The notes below the pieces were generated by a model. That model saw only the letters and a program-made list of their open reading frames with translations. It was not told the DNA's origin and ran no database searches. A stretch of 64,000 bases of DNA from an uncultured Erysipelotrichaceae bacterium. Lineage in GTDB: Bacteria; Bacillota_I; Bacilli_A; Erysipelotrichales; Coprobacillaceae. Position 1 is the stretch's first letter. Every line of letters begins with the position of its first letter. This document shows positions 10,177 to 19,200 of this stretch, piece after piece. The stretch covers positions 42,605 through 106,604 of the forward strand of contig UPXV01000002.1 of assembly GCA_900538465.1 (NCBI GenBank), read 5' to 3'. The translations under genes and the position numbers were made by a program.

Positions 10177-11526
10177 CTATTCATCTTTCTTTTTTTGACT
10201 ATCTTCCCATAGCTTATCAGCAACAGGTTTCCAATGTTTTGCATATTGATCACATTTTGAACATAAATGTTCACTTGTTTCTGGTGATTGTAAATCAGTA
10301 GAATGAGCACCTGTCTTTTTAACCATGGCTTGTAAACATTCTGGATTTTCTAACATTGGACAAGGTCTTAACATATTTTCATTAAATGGTTGAGCATCAT
10401 GATATGCCATCATCAATGGTGATTTTAAAACTTCTAACAAAGTTTTTTCACGAATATTAGAATCTGAATAATGAATAAAGACACAAGGATCAACATCACC
10501 ATTTGCATTGATATGCAAGTATCTTCTACCACCAGCAACACAACCACCAACATATTCACCATCATTTTGGAAGTCAATCGCAAACAATGGTTTTTCTGCA
10601 CGATATTTTCTAATACGATGATAAATTTCTTGACGTTGAGCAGATGTCGGCATTAATTCTGGTACAGCATCATTTCCTACTGGCATATAATGAAAATACC
10701 AAATAAAATAAACACCCAGTTCAATTAACTTATCATAAAAATCAGCAGATGTAATGGAATCAAAATTCGCACTTGTATAACAAGCAGAAATACCATATAT
10801 TAATTTTTTACGACGTAATAACTCAATTGCATCGATAACCTTTTGATAAACACCTTTTCCTCTACGACCATCAGTTGCATCTTCAAACCCTTCTAGTGAA
10901 ATAGCAGGAACAAAGTTTCCAACTTCTAACATTTGATCAGCAAAATCTTCATCTATTAATGTTGCATTGGTAAAGCATAAGAAAATACAATCTGAATGTT
11001 TACGACACAAACGCATCAAATCATCTTTTCTCACCAATGGTTCTCCACCTGTATAAATATACATATAGACTCCTAATTCTTTACCTTGATTAATAATGCT
11101 ATCAATTTCATCATAAGTTAAATTTAACTTATTTCCATATTCAGCTGCCCAACAACCAGTACAGTGTAAATTACATGCTGATGTAGGATCTAATAAGATT
11201 GTCCATGGAATATTGCATTGATATTTTTCACGTAATTTTTCTTGTTTTGGCCATCCTTTTAATGCTGCATTGACAAAAAAATTAACTGCTGTTGTTTGCA
11301 TAACATGAGGATCAACATCTTTAATAATACGATGGATAAAAGGATAATAAGGATGTTGAGGATCACTCATAGCTTCTCTAACCATTTCTCGTTGAGGTGC
11401 TAAAACATCCCCAGCAAATTTATCTGCCCAATCCATAATCTTTAACATATTTGTATCAGGATCTTTATAAAGATAATGAAAAGCTTGTTCTAAGCCAAAT
11501 TTTTTAATCGTTGTTGAAATTTCCAT
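10177..11526 (-). CDS. radical SAM protein with SPASM-like C-terminus
   Basis: A 449-residue protein. The cluster-binding motif is CNLHCTGC (cysteines 118, 122 and 125), followed by the SAM-binding YTGGEP. An N-terminal helical extension of about 100 residues precedes the core. The C-terminal third has CVAGGRRYLHINANGDVDPC and several later cysteines (CPMLENPEC, CSKC), suggesting an auxiliary iron-sulfur cluster of SPASM type. Such enzymes often modify peptides or proteins, but no precursor peptide is visible nearby. AAGGAGG precedes the ATG. It heads an operon with metK and follows a TetR gene and terminator. The substrate is unknown. Confidence 0.85.
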   Translation of the reverse strand: MEISTTIKKFGLEQAFHYLYKDPDTNMLKIMDWADKFAGDVLAPQREMVREAMSDPQHPYYPFIHRIIKDVDPHVMQTTAVNFFVNAALKGWPKQEKLREKYQCNIPWTILLDPTSACNLHCTGCWAAEYGNKLNLTYDEIDSIINQGKELGVYMYIYTGGEPLVRKDDLMRLCRKHSDCIFLCFTNATLIDEDFADQMLEVGNFVPAISLEGFEDATDGRRGKGVYQKVIDAIELLRRKKLIYGISACYTSANFDSITSADFYDKLIELGVYFIWYFHYMPVGNDAVPELMPTSAQRQEIYHRIRKYRAEKPLFAIDFQNDGEYVGGCVAGGRRYLHINANGDVDPCVFIHYSDSNIREKTLLEVLKSPLMMAYHDAQPFNENMLRPCPMLENPECLQAMVKKTGAHSTDLQSPETSEHLCSKCDQYAKHWKPVADKLWEDSQKKKDE

Positions 11527-11542
11527 AATAAAAGCCTCCTTA

Positions 11543-11570
11543 TTTATACTCTAAGTATAGAACACTTCAA
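11543..11570 (-). promoter_or_regulatory. promoter and palindrome of the radical SAM-metK operon
   Basis: On the minus strand TTGAAG (11565-11570) and TATAAA (11543-11548) are 16 bp apart. The palindrome TATACT-cta-AGTATA (11545-11559) overlaps the -10 box, a good place for a repressor. The neighbouring TetR protein is the obvious candidate, but this is inference. Confidence 0.5.
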
Positions 11571-11586
11571 CAAAACTACCACTGTG

Positions 11587-11624
11587 AAAAAAAACGATTT
11601 CTCCTAAAAAGGGGGAAATCGTTT
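11587..11624 (-). terminator. intrinsic terminator after tetR gene
   Basis: Stem of AAACGATTTC paired with GAAATCGTTT (11592-11624), followed on the minus strand by eight T (11587-11594). It separates the TetR gene from the radical SAM operon. Confidence 0.85.
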
Positions 11625-11660
11625 AAATTCATCAAATTTTAGACATCTGCTGTATTTTGT

Positions 11661-12227
11661 CTAAATATGTAAAATATCTTGTTTATTATTAATAATATAT
11701 TCAATACTCTTTTCAAAAATAATACCTAATTGATCAATAGATTGATCAACATCAGCACTCATACCATTCCAAATAAATTTAATTAAAAAGCCAAACAAAG
11801 TATAACAACAAATACTTGCTATCATCTTTTGTGATTCTTCAGATAAAGAACTTCCTTCTGCTTTATTTTGAACCAATTGATAGATTGTTGCTTCAACACT
11901 ATCAAAAGCATAACGTTCTAAACGTTCACGAGAAATCGAATTAAAAATATGATTAACAATATCTGGATGATCTTGAACATCATGAAAAATCGTTTTTAAA
12001 GTTTCTTCCCAATTGACATTCATATCATTCTTATCAAAATATTTTGTTTCTTTTGTATCCAACCATTTCTCTAATAAATCATAGATATCATGAAAATGAT
12101 AATAAAATGTATTAGAACTTATATCACATCGTGATACAATTGCTGAAACCGTAATTTTATCAAATGGCATGTCATGAAGCATATCTTCAAATGTTTGTAT
12201 AATTGCTTTTTGTGTATAATTCGCCAT
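11661..12227 (-). CDS. TetR family regulator (DhaS-like C-terminus)
   Basis: A 188-residue regulator. AAGGA eight bases upstream selects the ATG at 12227. The HTH is DKITVSAIVSRCDISSNTFYYHF, residues about 20-45 (core NTFYYHFHDIYDLLEKW). The rest is helical and resembles the C-terminal domain found in DhaS-like TetR proteins. It ends at a strong terminator, immediately before the radical SAM-metK-HdeD operon whose promoter carries a palindrome over the -10, so local repression of that operon is plausible. A paralogue with a very similar HTH lies at 52033-52593. Confidence 0.82.
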   Translation of the reverse strand: MANYTQKAIIQTFEDMLHDMPFDKITVSAIVSRCDISSNTFYYHFHDIYDLLEKWLDTKETKYFDKNDMNVNWEETLKTIFHDVQDHPDIVNHIFNSISRERLERYAFDSVEATIYQLVQNKAEGSSLSEESQKMIASICCYTLFGFLIKFIWNGMSADVDQSIDQLGIIFEKSIEYIINNKQDILHI

Positions 12228-12309
12228 AATATATTCCTTCCTGATTGTATCTATAAGACCAATCATCCATATCTATTATAGAAAAATCTACACAAAAAAG
12301 CAATTCATC

Positions 12310-13188
12310 CTACCTATTGTCTCCATCCTTTTTCTTTAAACCCGCTTTTAACATTGAACATGCTGTATAAATAACAACCACAACAACACCCCATCTTAAT
12401 ACTTGAAGAGGCAATGATTTGACAATAAATGCTGCCAATAAAACACCTATTGAACCAGCAATCGTTGCTGATAAAGCCGCCTTACGATTATACATTCCAC
12501 TTTGAATAAATTTCACACCACAAACTGGCATCAAAAAAGCACATGACCCCATCATAATAGGGAAAGCAATTGTTGGTGACATCCCTAACAAAGAGACCAA
12601 AGCCATACATGGTGAATAAAGTCCTACACCCACAGTCATTAAAGCTCCTAATATAAAATTCACAACAATAGCTATTATCAATTTCATTCCAGAAAGACCC
12701 ATAGCTTCTCCACCAATATCCATAAGTCCAGCAGCACTTAAAAACATAAATATAGCTGTTATCAATAAAGCAACTCCCATGCTTAATCGAATCTTTTGTT
12801 CATTCATCTTTGAAACAATTGATGCACCTAAATATGAACCAATCACTGATGATAATAACATGGTTACCAAAGTCACTGTATCTACTTTTACAAGCTGAAT
12901 AAAAATCAAAGCTTGAATAATTGTTGGAATCGCATTACCAACATTCAATGTCCCTGGAATCAAATAATCTTTCACTTGATGAAAACGATGATAAAGTGTT
13001 GTATGAGGTGCAAATGCACCAATTCCAAGAACATCAAAAAATAAACAAATAAAACCAAAGGCTCCTGATTTGAAATAAGAAGTTTCCTTTTCTAAACAAT
13101 CACGATGCTTATAAATATCATAAAGATAATAAATAAGATACATAACCATAATAATAACTAAAAACCATAATATGATATTCGCAACCAT
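12310..13188 (-). CDS. TauE/SafE family permease
   Basis: A 292-residue membrane protein with eight or so hydrophobic helices in two repeats, matching the TauE/SafE (DUF81) family of sulfite, taurine or sulfoacetate exporters and related anion carriers. The repeated pattern GIGAFAPHTTLYHRF and GVGLYSPCMALVSLLGM (small-residue-rich helix starts) is visible in both halves. AAAGGAG precedes the ATG. It ends 82 bases before the TetR gene, in the same direction. The transported anion is unknown. Confidence 0.85.
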   Translation of the reverse strand: MVANIILWFLVIIMVMYLIYYLYDIYKHRDCLEKETSYFKSGAFGFICLFFDVLGIGAFAPHTTLYHRFHQVKDYLIPGTLNVGNAIPTIIQALIFIQLVKVDTVTLVTMLLSSVIGSYLGASIVSKMNEQKIRLSMGVALLITAIFMFLSAAGLMDIGGEAMGLSGMKLIIAIVVNFILGALMTVGVGLYSPCMALVSLLGMSPTIAFPIMMGSCAFLMPVCGVKFIQSGMYNRKAALSATIAGSIGVLLAAFIVKSLPLQVLRWGVVVVVIYTACSMLKAGLKKKDGDNR

Positions 13189-13290
13189 ACATTCTCCTTT
13201 AATTCATTTATAATCCGTCATAGCCATGACAACCTTTTCTATTATATATGATATTTCCCTTGATTTCATCAAAAAAATCAATTTATAAAA

Positions 13291-13311
13291 AGAGATTCAT
13301 AAAGAATCTCT
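13291..13311 (-). terminator. terminator of the pilus operon
   Basis: AGAGATTC (13291-13298) pairs with GAATCTCT (13304-13311); TTTTTAT follows on the minus strand. The stem overlaps the stop codon of the last pilus gene. Confidence 0.8.
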
Positions 13312-13990
13312 ACAATTTCATATCTTTATCTTTCTTTAATAAAAGATATTCAAATACAAAGATAAATAAAGATAAACCTAATAAAAAAATATATTGAAAT
13401 AAATCTTCATCATCACTTGTTTTGGTTTGTTGTGATGAATGATTTAAAGAAGAACCCTGATTATTTTCTTGTGATTTTAAAAACCATTCACTTTTTGGTT
13501 CAATTCGCAAATGATAAATCATTTGTTGACGATCATTCATAGGAATATTAATCAAAAATGGAGACGATACAAAAACACCATCTTGATATTGATAACCTTC
13601 TTTTTGAACAATAAAATAAACACCTAAATCTAAATCCTGAAAATAAATATGTCCAGAATCATTTGTATAATAGACTTCTCCTTGAATATCATATTTTTCT
13701 ATATAATCATTAATTTGTTTAGACATTTCTGTTTGAGAAGACGTAAAAATATCATCAAAAGATAAATCTAAATCCTTATATAAATCATCAACAATATATT
13801 CTTGATTTTGATATTTTGCTATTCTATAAATGACAAAAGGAACATTTTGTAATCTTATGACTTCTTCATTTTGATGACTTCCATGAAAATATAAATCAAT
13901 AGAACCCTTTCTATCCTCAGCATGAAAAGACATCACTAACAATAAAAAGCTTAACACAATAACCATTTCAATCTTTAATAATCTTTTCAT
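13310..13990 (-). CDS. accessory/basal pilin-like protein without LPXTG
   Basis: A 226-residue surface protein. It has a signal peptide (about residues 1-24), a domain like the N-terminal domain of the backbone pilin (GSIDLYF...VPFVIYRIA and FQDLDLGVYFIVQKEG), a polar Ser/Gln-rich linker and a C-terminal hydrophobic helix followed by LLLKKDKDMKL. In sortase substrates an LPXTG motif precedes that helix. Here there is only a polar TKTSDDEDLF stretch, so it is probably held by its membrane helix or is a degenerate basal pilin. AGGAGG precedes the ATG. It starts 10 bases after the sortase stop and ends at a terminator. Confidence 0.75.
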   Translation of the reverse strand: MKRLLKIEMVIVLSFLLLVMSFHAEDRKGSIDLYFHGSHQNEEVIRLQNVPFVIYRIAKYQNQEYIVDDLYKDLDLSFDDIFTSSQTEMSKQINDYIEKYDIQGEVYYTNDSGHIYFQDLDLGVYFIVQKEGYQYQDGVFVSSPFLINIPMNDRQQMIYHLRIEPKSEWFLKSQENNQGSSLNHSSQQTKTSDDEDLFQYIFLLGLSLFIFVFEYLLLKKDKDMKL

Positions 13991-14000
13991 GCATTTCCTC

Positions 14001-14826
14001 CTATCTCTTGATTTTTCTCATAACCATCACAATACCAAATAAAATAATAACACCTAAACACAAAACAATATATTCTAATGGAATTTGATTTCCAACATGT
14101 TCATCCTTTTGAATATGATTGGCTTCTTCATAAGGGATACGATGTCCTCTTACCAACATACGATGAGTATTCACTGCATAAGGTGTACATGTTACCAATG
14201 TTACATAATCTTTTCCTCCTTCAATATTTAAAGCACTCATTTCATGAGGTAATACTGTTAATATTTGATCAACTTCATATGCCAAAGTATTTCCTAACAC
14301 TTTTATATAAAACACATCACCCTCTTCAATCATATCCAATTCTGTAAATAATTTAGCTGATGGTAATCCTCGATGTCCTGTTAAAACAGCATGTGTTGAA
14401 CTTCCACCAATTGGTAAAGATGTTCCTTCTAAATGACCAATACCTTTTTGAAGCACACCTTCAGATGTTCCATGATAAATAGGCAACTCTACATCTATTT
14501 TGGGTATTCTTATATACCCTATCATTCCATCATGAGAAAGATTTAACAAACTGTTATAATACCTATCTTGTTTCCCATCACTAGAAAAAAGGATCATACA
14601 ATACTTCACTAGAAATAAGTGAAGTATTGTATTGCCTTGCTTCTAATAACATTTTCTTTTTTGTATTATCATCTATCCCATAAATACTTTCTTCATAAGA
14701 TTCAATAACTTTAGAACTATTCATTTGAAATAAATAATTACTTACACTAGGATAAAGCAATACTCCTAGAAAAAACAACAATGCAATAATTCTAATAACA
14801 TCAAAAACTCTAATTTTCTTTAACAT
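14001..14826 (-). pseudogene. class C pilus sortase, +1 frameshift in a T6 tract
   Basis: Two overlapping frames together encode one class C sortase. The first (ATG at 14826) gives the N-terminal membrane helix and runs to YDPFF then TAG. The second continues with SSDGKQDRYYNSLLNLS, the IPKIDVELPIYHGTS core, the histidine in TGHRG, the catalytic cysteine in TLVTCTPY, the arginine in HRMLVRG and a C-terminal helix. Removing one T from the run at 14585-14590 would join them into a normal 274-residue enzyme, with the break inside the lid motif DPF. A perfect 15-bp hairpin lies just before the run. This could be a dead gene, a sequence error, phase variation or transcriptional slippage. Sortase C polymerises pilins. 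The ATG overlaps the pilin stop as TGATG. Confidence 0.85.
14596..14632. repeat. perfect 15-bp hairpin upstream of the sortase T6 tract
   Basis: ATACAATACTTCACT (14596-14610) and AGTGAAGTATTGTAT (14618-14632) are exact reverse complements with a 7-base loop. On the coding (minus) strand the stem is followed by GATCC and then six T, an arrangement like an intrinsic terminator placed inside a gene, right at the frameshift. Confidence 0.85.
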
Positions 14827-16283
14827 CACTCATTATTTTTTCTTTTCTTTTTTGAACTTATAAAGAAAGAAGCAATCACTCCAGCAACACCAATACCACC
14901 AACTAAAGTAAAGATAATTGTACCCATACCACCTGTTTCAGGTAATAATGTTCCACTGCTGTTTTCTACAGTTTTATTATTTCCTGTAACTGTAACATTT
15001 GTACCAGAATCAGCAGAAGTTGCAGTTATTGTAATTGATATTGGAGCAGAAAGTTTATTATATCCATCAGGTGCTTTTCTTTCTACCAATTGATATGTAT
15101 CAGCATCTAATCCTTTTATTGTGATGACACCATTTGTTGGAGAAACCACAGTATCAGTAGTTTTTGAATCATCTGCAGTAGCAACCCTATAATTTCCATT
15201 CGTTAAATCAACAAATCCTATTGGTGTAGAATTATCAGCAACAGAATTACCTCTATATAATTGAAATTCTGCGCCACTTAGTTTAGTTGTACTATCAGTA
15301 GCATCTACTTTTTTAATTGTTAAATCATGTGTCCAGACGTTAACAGTATCAGGGGTACCATTCGTTAAGTTATCTGGATCATTTCCATAAGAAATATTTG
15401 CTTTATTTGTTGTAGGACTATTGGTTAATGCATTCTCATTTAATATAGCTTCATACTCAAATGTGATGATTTCATTAGCTTTTTGAGCATATGTGATAAA
15501 ATCTTTCATTTCAATTGTTATTGTACTATTTGTAGAATCAAATGTACATGTATAATGAGTACCTTCTGTAAGAGAACTACCACCGATTTTAACACTGAGA
15601 TTTAATGAATCTGCATTTACAGTCAACCCATCAGTAAAAGTATCAGTTAACTTAAAATAATATTCAGTATACCCTGTCATATTTGGCACCATAGATTCAA
15701 CTATAAAATGAACTGTATCACCAATTTGAGCAGATGTCCAATCTTCGTTATCAACTGTTTTATTAACATCAGGCTCTAAACCTTTTAAATAAATATCTTG
15801 TCCAGCACTTGATAATGTCGTGAAATTAGGTGAAAAATTTCCACTACTAGGTATAATTACATAGTAACCATATTGTAAGCTTTCCGCTGTAAATGTATTT
15901 GTATCAGTTACAAGTTCTAGTTTAGTCGATGATATTGAATTATTTTCAATATATTGTTTCAAAGCAGAAATAAATCTAGGGTCTTTTACATTTTTATTAA
16001 GATACTCATATACTTTATTATCAGTAAGAGCTGAACCATCTGATACAATACTTAATGAATTATAAAACTCAGTAAAATCAGTATTAATTGTATATGCAAC
16101 TTTATTATCACTTCCAGTAGCATCCATAATTCGATAAGCATTAAACGTTACTCCTCCCACATTATGCTTTCCAGTATGTAATGTGATTGTTCCTGTTGAA
16201 TCAGTTGCAAATGCACTTGTCACCATTGCTAACATCATAACTAATGAAATGACAAGAGTTGTGATTTTCTTAAAAACTTTCAT
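14826..16283 (-). CDS. LPETGG backbone pilin with isopeptide domains
   Basis: A 485-residue major pilin candidate. Order: signal peptide ending near SAFA-TDS (about residue 27), N-terminal pilin domain (GTITLHTGKHNVGGVTFNAY), a D2-type isopeptide-forming domain (about 175-310), a SpaA/Cna-B-like domain (about 320-435) with the E-box-like YQLVERKAPDGY, then LPETGG near residue 448, a hydrophobic helix and a KKKRK tail. The lysine in LEPDVNK before the second domain is a plausible pilin-motif lysine for sortase polymerisation. Its ATG overlaps the stop of the giant adhesin by four bases and its stop overlaps the sortase start, so these are translationally coupled. Confidence 0.92.
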   Translation of the reverse strand: MKVFKKITTLVISLVMMLAMVTSAFATDSTGTITLHTGKHNVGGVTFNAYRIMDATGSDNKVAYTINTDFTEFYNSLSIVSDGSALTDNKVYEYLNKNVKDPRFISALKQYIENNSISSTKLELVTDTNTFTAESLQYGYYVIIPSSGNFSPNFTTLSSAGQDIYLKGLEPDVNKTVDNEDWTSAQIGDTVHFIVESMVPNMTGYTEYYFKLTDTFTDGLTVNADSLNLSVKIGGSSLTEGTHYTCTFDSTNSTITIEMKDFITYAQKANEIITFEYEAILNENALTNSPTTNKANISYGNDPDNLTNGTPDTVNVWTHDLTIKKVDATDSTTKLSGAEFQLYRGNSVADNSTPIGFVDLTNGNYRVATADDSKTTDTVVSPTNGVITIKGLDADTYQLVERKAPDGYNKLSAPISITITATSADSGTNVTVTGNNKTVENSSGTLLPETGGMGTIIFTLVGGIGVAGVIASFFISSKKKRKNNE

Positions 16284-19200
16284 TGTGTTTTTCCTCTTTT
16301 CTTTTTAAATGTAAGTAATGTTAATAATATTCCTAATGAACCAATCAGCATAAACATCATAATTCCTTTTCCACCTGTTTCAGGAAGAAATGGTGTATGT
16401 GAATTGGTAATTGTTATTGTTTTATCGTCAGAGACATCTTTAATTTCTGTTGTATATTCAGCAACTTCATCTTCTGTAACAAAATATGTATAGTAGACTT
16501 TATCATTATTTACTGTTTTGTAAGCAGGAAGATCTGTAATGATTTTTTGCCATGTATTACCAGTAGATGATATTGAGTCATTAATATAATTGTCCACAGT
16601 TTCAGTTACAACTTGACCATTTTCGTCTTTGTATGAACGATGTAATGTGATTGTAATACTTACAGGTCGTTTACCATCTAGATTATTAAAATCTTTCCAT
16701 ACTTTATTGATTGTTATAAAGACGAATTCACGACATGGATCTTGAATATCAGATGGTGGAGGTGTTAAATCAGAAATATTGTCTGAGGTTTTAACATCAT
16801 TCATTAGCACTGCTTTTGTTGGAGAAACATAAGCTTGTAAATCTGCTTCATCAGTCTTATCTTCAGTTGCCAATTTTACATCTTCTAAATCTTTAAAGTT
16901 ATTGATGTCTTTGATATGTGAAATAGAAAAATCATTCCATTTATCTTGTTTAACAGCTTTAATGGATTTATTATCTTTTGTAATGATTTCAACAAATGCA
17001 CTTAATGTACGATAAATATGATAAATGTTATTTTGTCCTTCAATATTATCTGTTGTATTAAAATTATATTGAGAATCTAAAGAACTTTTTCCTACAAATG
17101 GACCTACTAAATTTGTAGTTCCCCTAATAACATCTGCATAACTCATTTCATTGTTTTCAAGGAGTCCCTCATTATTTAATCCAATAAATCCTCCAGCAAT
17201 ACCTTTATTTGTATTTCCATCTTCTTGATCATTGGCTCCACCAGCAAATACATCATATCCATTTTGAATACCTTGAATTGTTGAGTTTGCTATTTTTGTT
17301 CGATTGGCTTTAATCAAACCAATTTTTATATTTTCTTTATCTTTTTCAGAAATATGATTTCCCTTTATATCGGTACATGGAACTTCAATATAGGAATCAC
17401 CTATGTGAATTTGAGCTAAATCACTTGTTCCATCCCCATTATTTTTAACTAATCCAACAGAAATTTTTAATCCTAATAAGGTTACAGATAAAACATTTCC
17501 CTCATTGAGTACTGATAATTGAAGTAGAGAACCTAGATTAATATCAATAAAATTCAAGTCTTGTAACTTATCAGAATACAAATAATCAAGTAAAGCATTA
17601 ACAATTGATAATACCGGATCTAATAAAGCATCTGAGCCAACATTAATATCTGCAAGATAAGCAAAACTTGTCTTGCCCATAAAACCACCAGCAATTTCAT
17701 CACTATAAACTTTTTTTATATTGAGAACTTGACCTTGATCAATTCTTGCTAAATCCCCATAACCAACAAAACCACCAGAGATAGGTTCATTTCCACCTTG
17801 ACTTTCTACAATATAACCAATATCCATACCCGTTACAGAACATTCATCACTATTAGAACCAAATACATCTAAAACACCAGCAGTAGCATTAAGAAGCTTT
17901 GCAATAGCATCTACTTTATCTAAATCAACAACACCACTTTTTCCCATATGTCCTATGAAACCACCTGAATAATTCAAAGCAGAAACTTTATTCAATTGTG
18001 TTACTGATGAGTTTTTAACTGAACCATCTAATAAGCTTCCACCAAAACCACCAGCATTACCACTCCAAACAGTACTATTTAGAGTCCCAGTACTATTTTG
18101 TTGATGTGCACTGACAACCAATCCATTATCAACAGAACCAGTGACTTGGCTATGATAAATATAAGTTCTAAATGTATCTAAGACATCTACTTGTCCTAGT
18201 TTAATGATTTCAAGAATTGATGTGGAATCATTTCCTACTTGTGCAACAGAAGAGACATCAGCTAATCCAAAGAAACCACCAACATGTTCTCCTCCAATAA
18301 CACTTCTTATATTTATTGCTTTGATTGTATCTTCTGTAACATCTTTACCATTATCTCCAATAATTGCTCCACTGACATTTCCGACAAAGCCACCTGCAGT
18401 GTATGCATATTGTGTATTGTCAGAACCCTCTTTTGTATAAGCCCCATTCAGACTAATTCCCCAATGATTCCAAGCATTGACTTGAGCATAATTGATTTTA
18501 GAAATAGTAGAATTCAATACTTTTGCTAAAGAAGTTGGAGTTTGGATGAGATAATTTAATAATTGGCTTAATAGGCCACTTTGAGATTGAGTATCTAAAT
18601 TCAAAGCACTTCCTGGCATAATTATTCCAGCAAAACCACCAATATTATTTTTACCTATTACTGATCTTAACTTATTGATTGAACAGTAGTTATCGTTTGT
18701 TCCTTCAATTTGTCCACCTACAATAATTCCTGCAAATCCACCAGCATTTCCTTGCCTATTCTTCAAATCATCACCAGTTGATTTGACAATTGCTCCTGAC
18801 TGATAACCTGCTATACTTGATGTTTTAATGACAGGTACAAATGTTTCTAGAACTGGTAATTCCCCAACTATATCAATATCAGCCAATTGTATTCCACCTG
18901 CATTTGCCACACTAGCAGACATCATTTCACCAACAAATCCACCACTGCTTCTTAATGCTTCAACAGATTTCAAATCAATTGCATGTGCTGTTGTTATTAC
19001 ACCACCATCCATTCTTCCAGTATATCCACCAGCACTTCCTCCTTGCGTTGATAGTGAACCAACTTCACTTCGTCCTGTTGAAATATCATAACCATAAGCA
19101 TATTTTTCAATAATGTCTTTTAATTGATTCTCATCATTAATTTTACCAAGTTCTTTTAATTGTTCACCATAACTATTATTTACACCAACATGTTCAACCC

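Noticed and set aside
8986..11590. SAM riboswitch before the metK operon
   Set aside because: The leader upstream of the radical SAM gene is short and shows only a promoter and palindrome, with no riboswitch-like stems.
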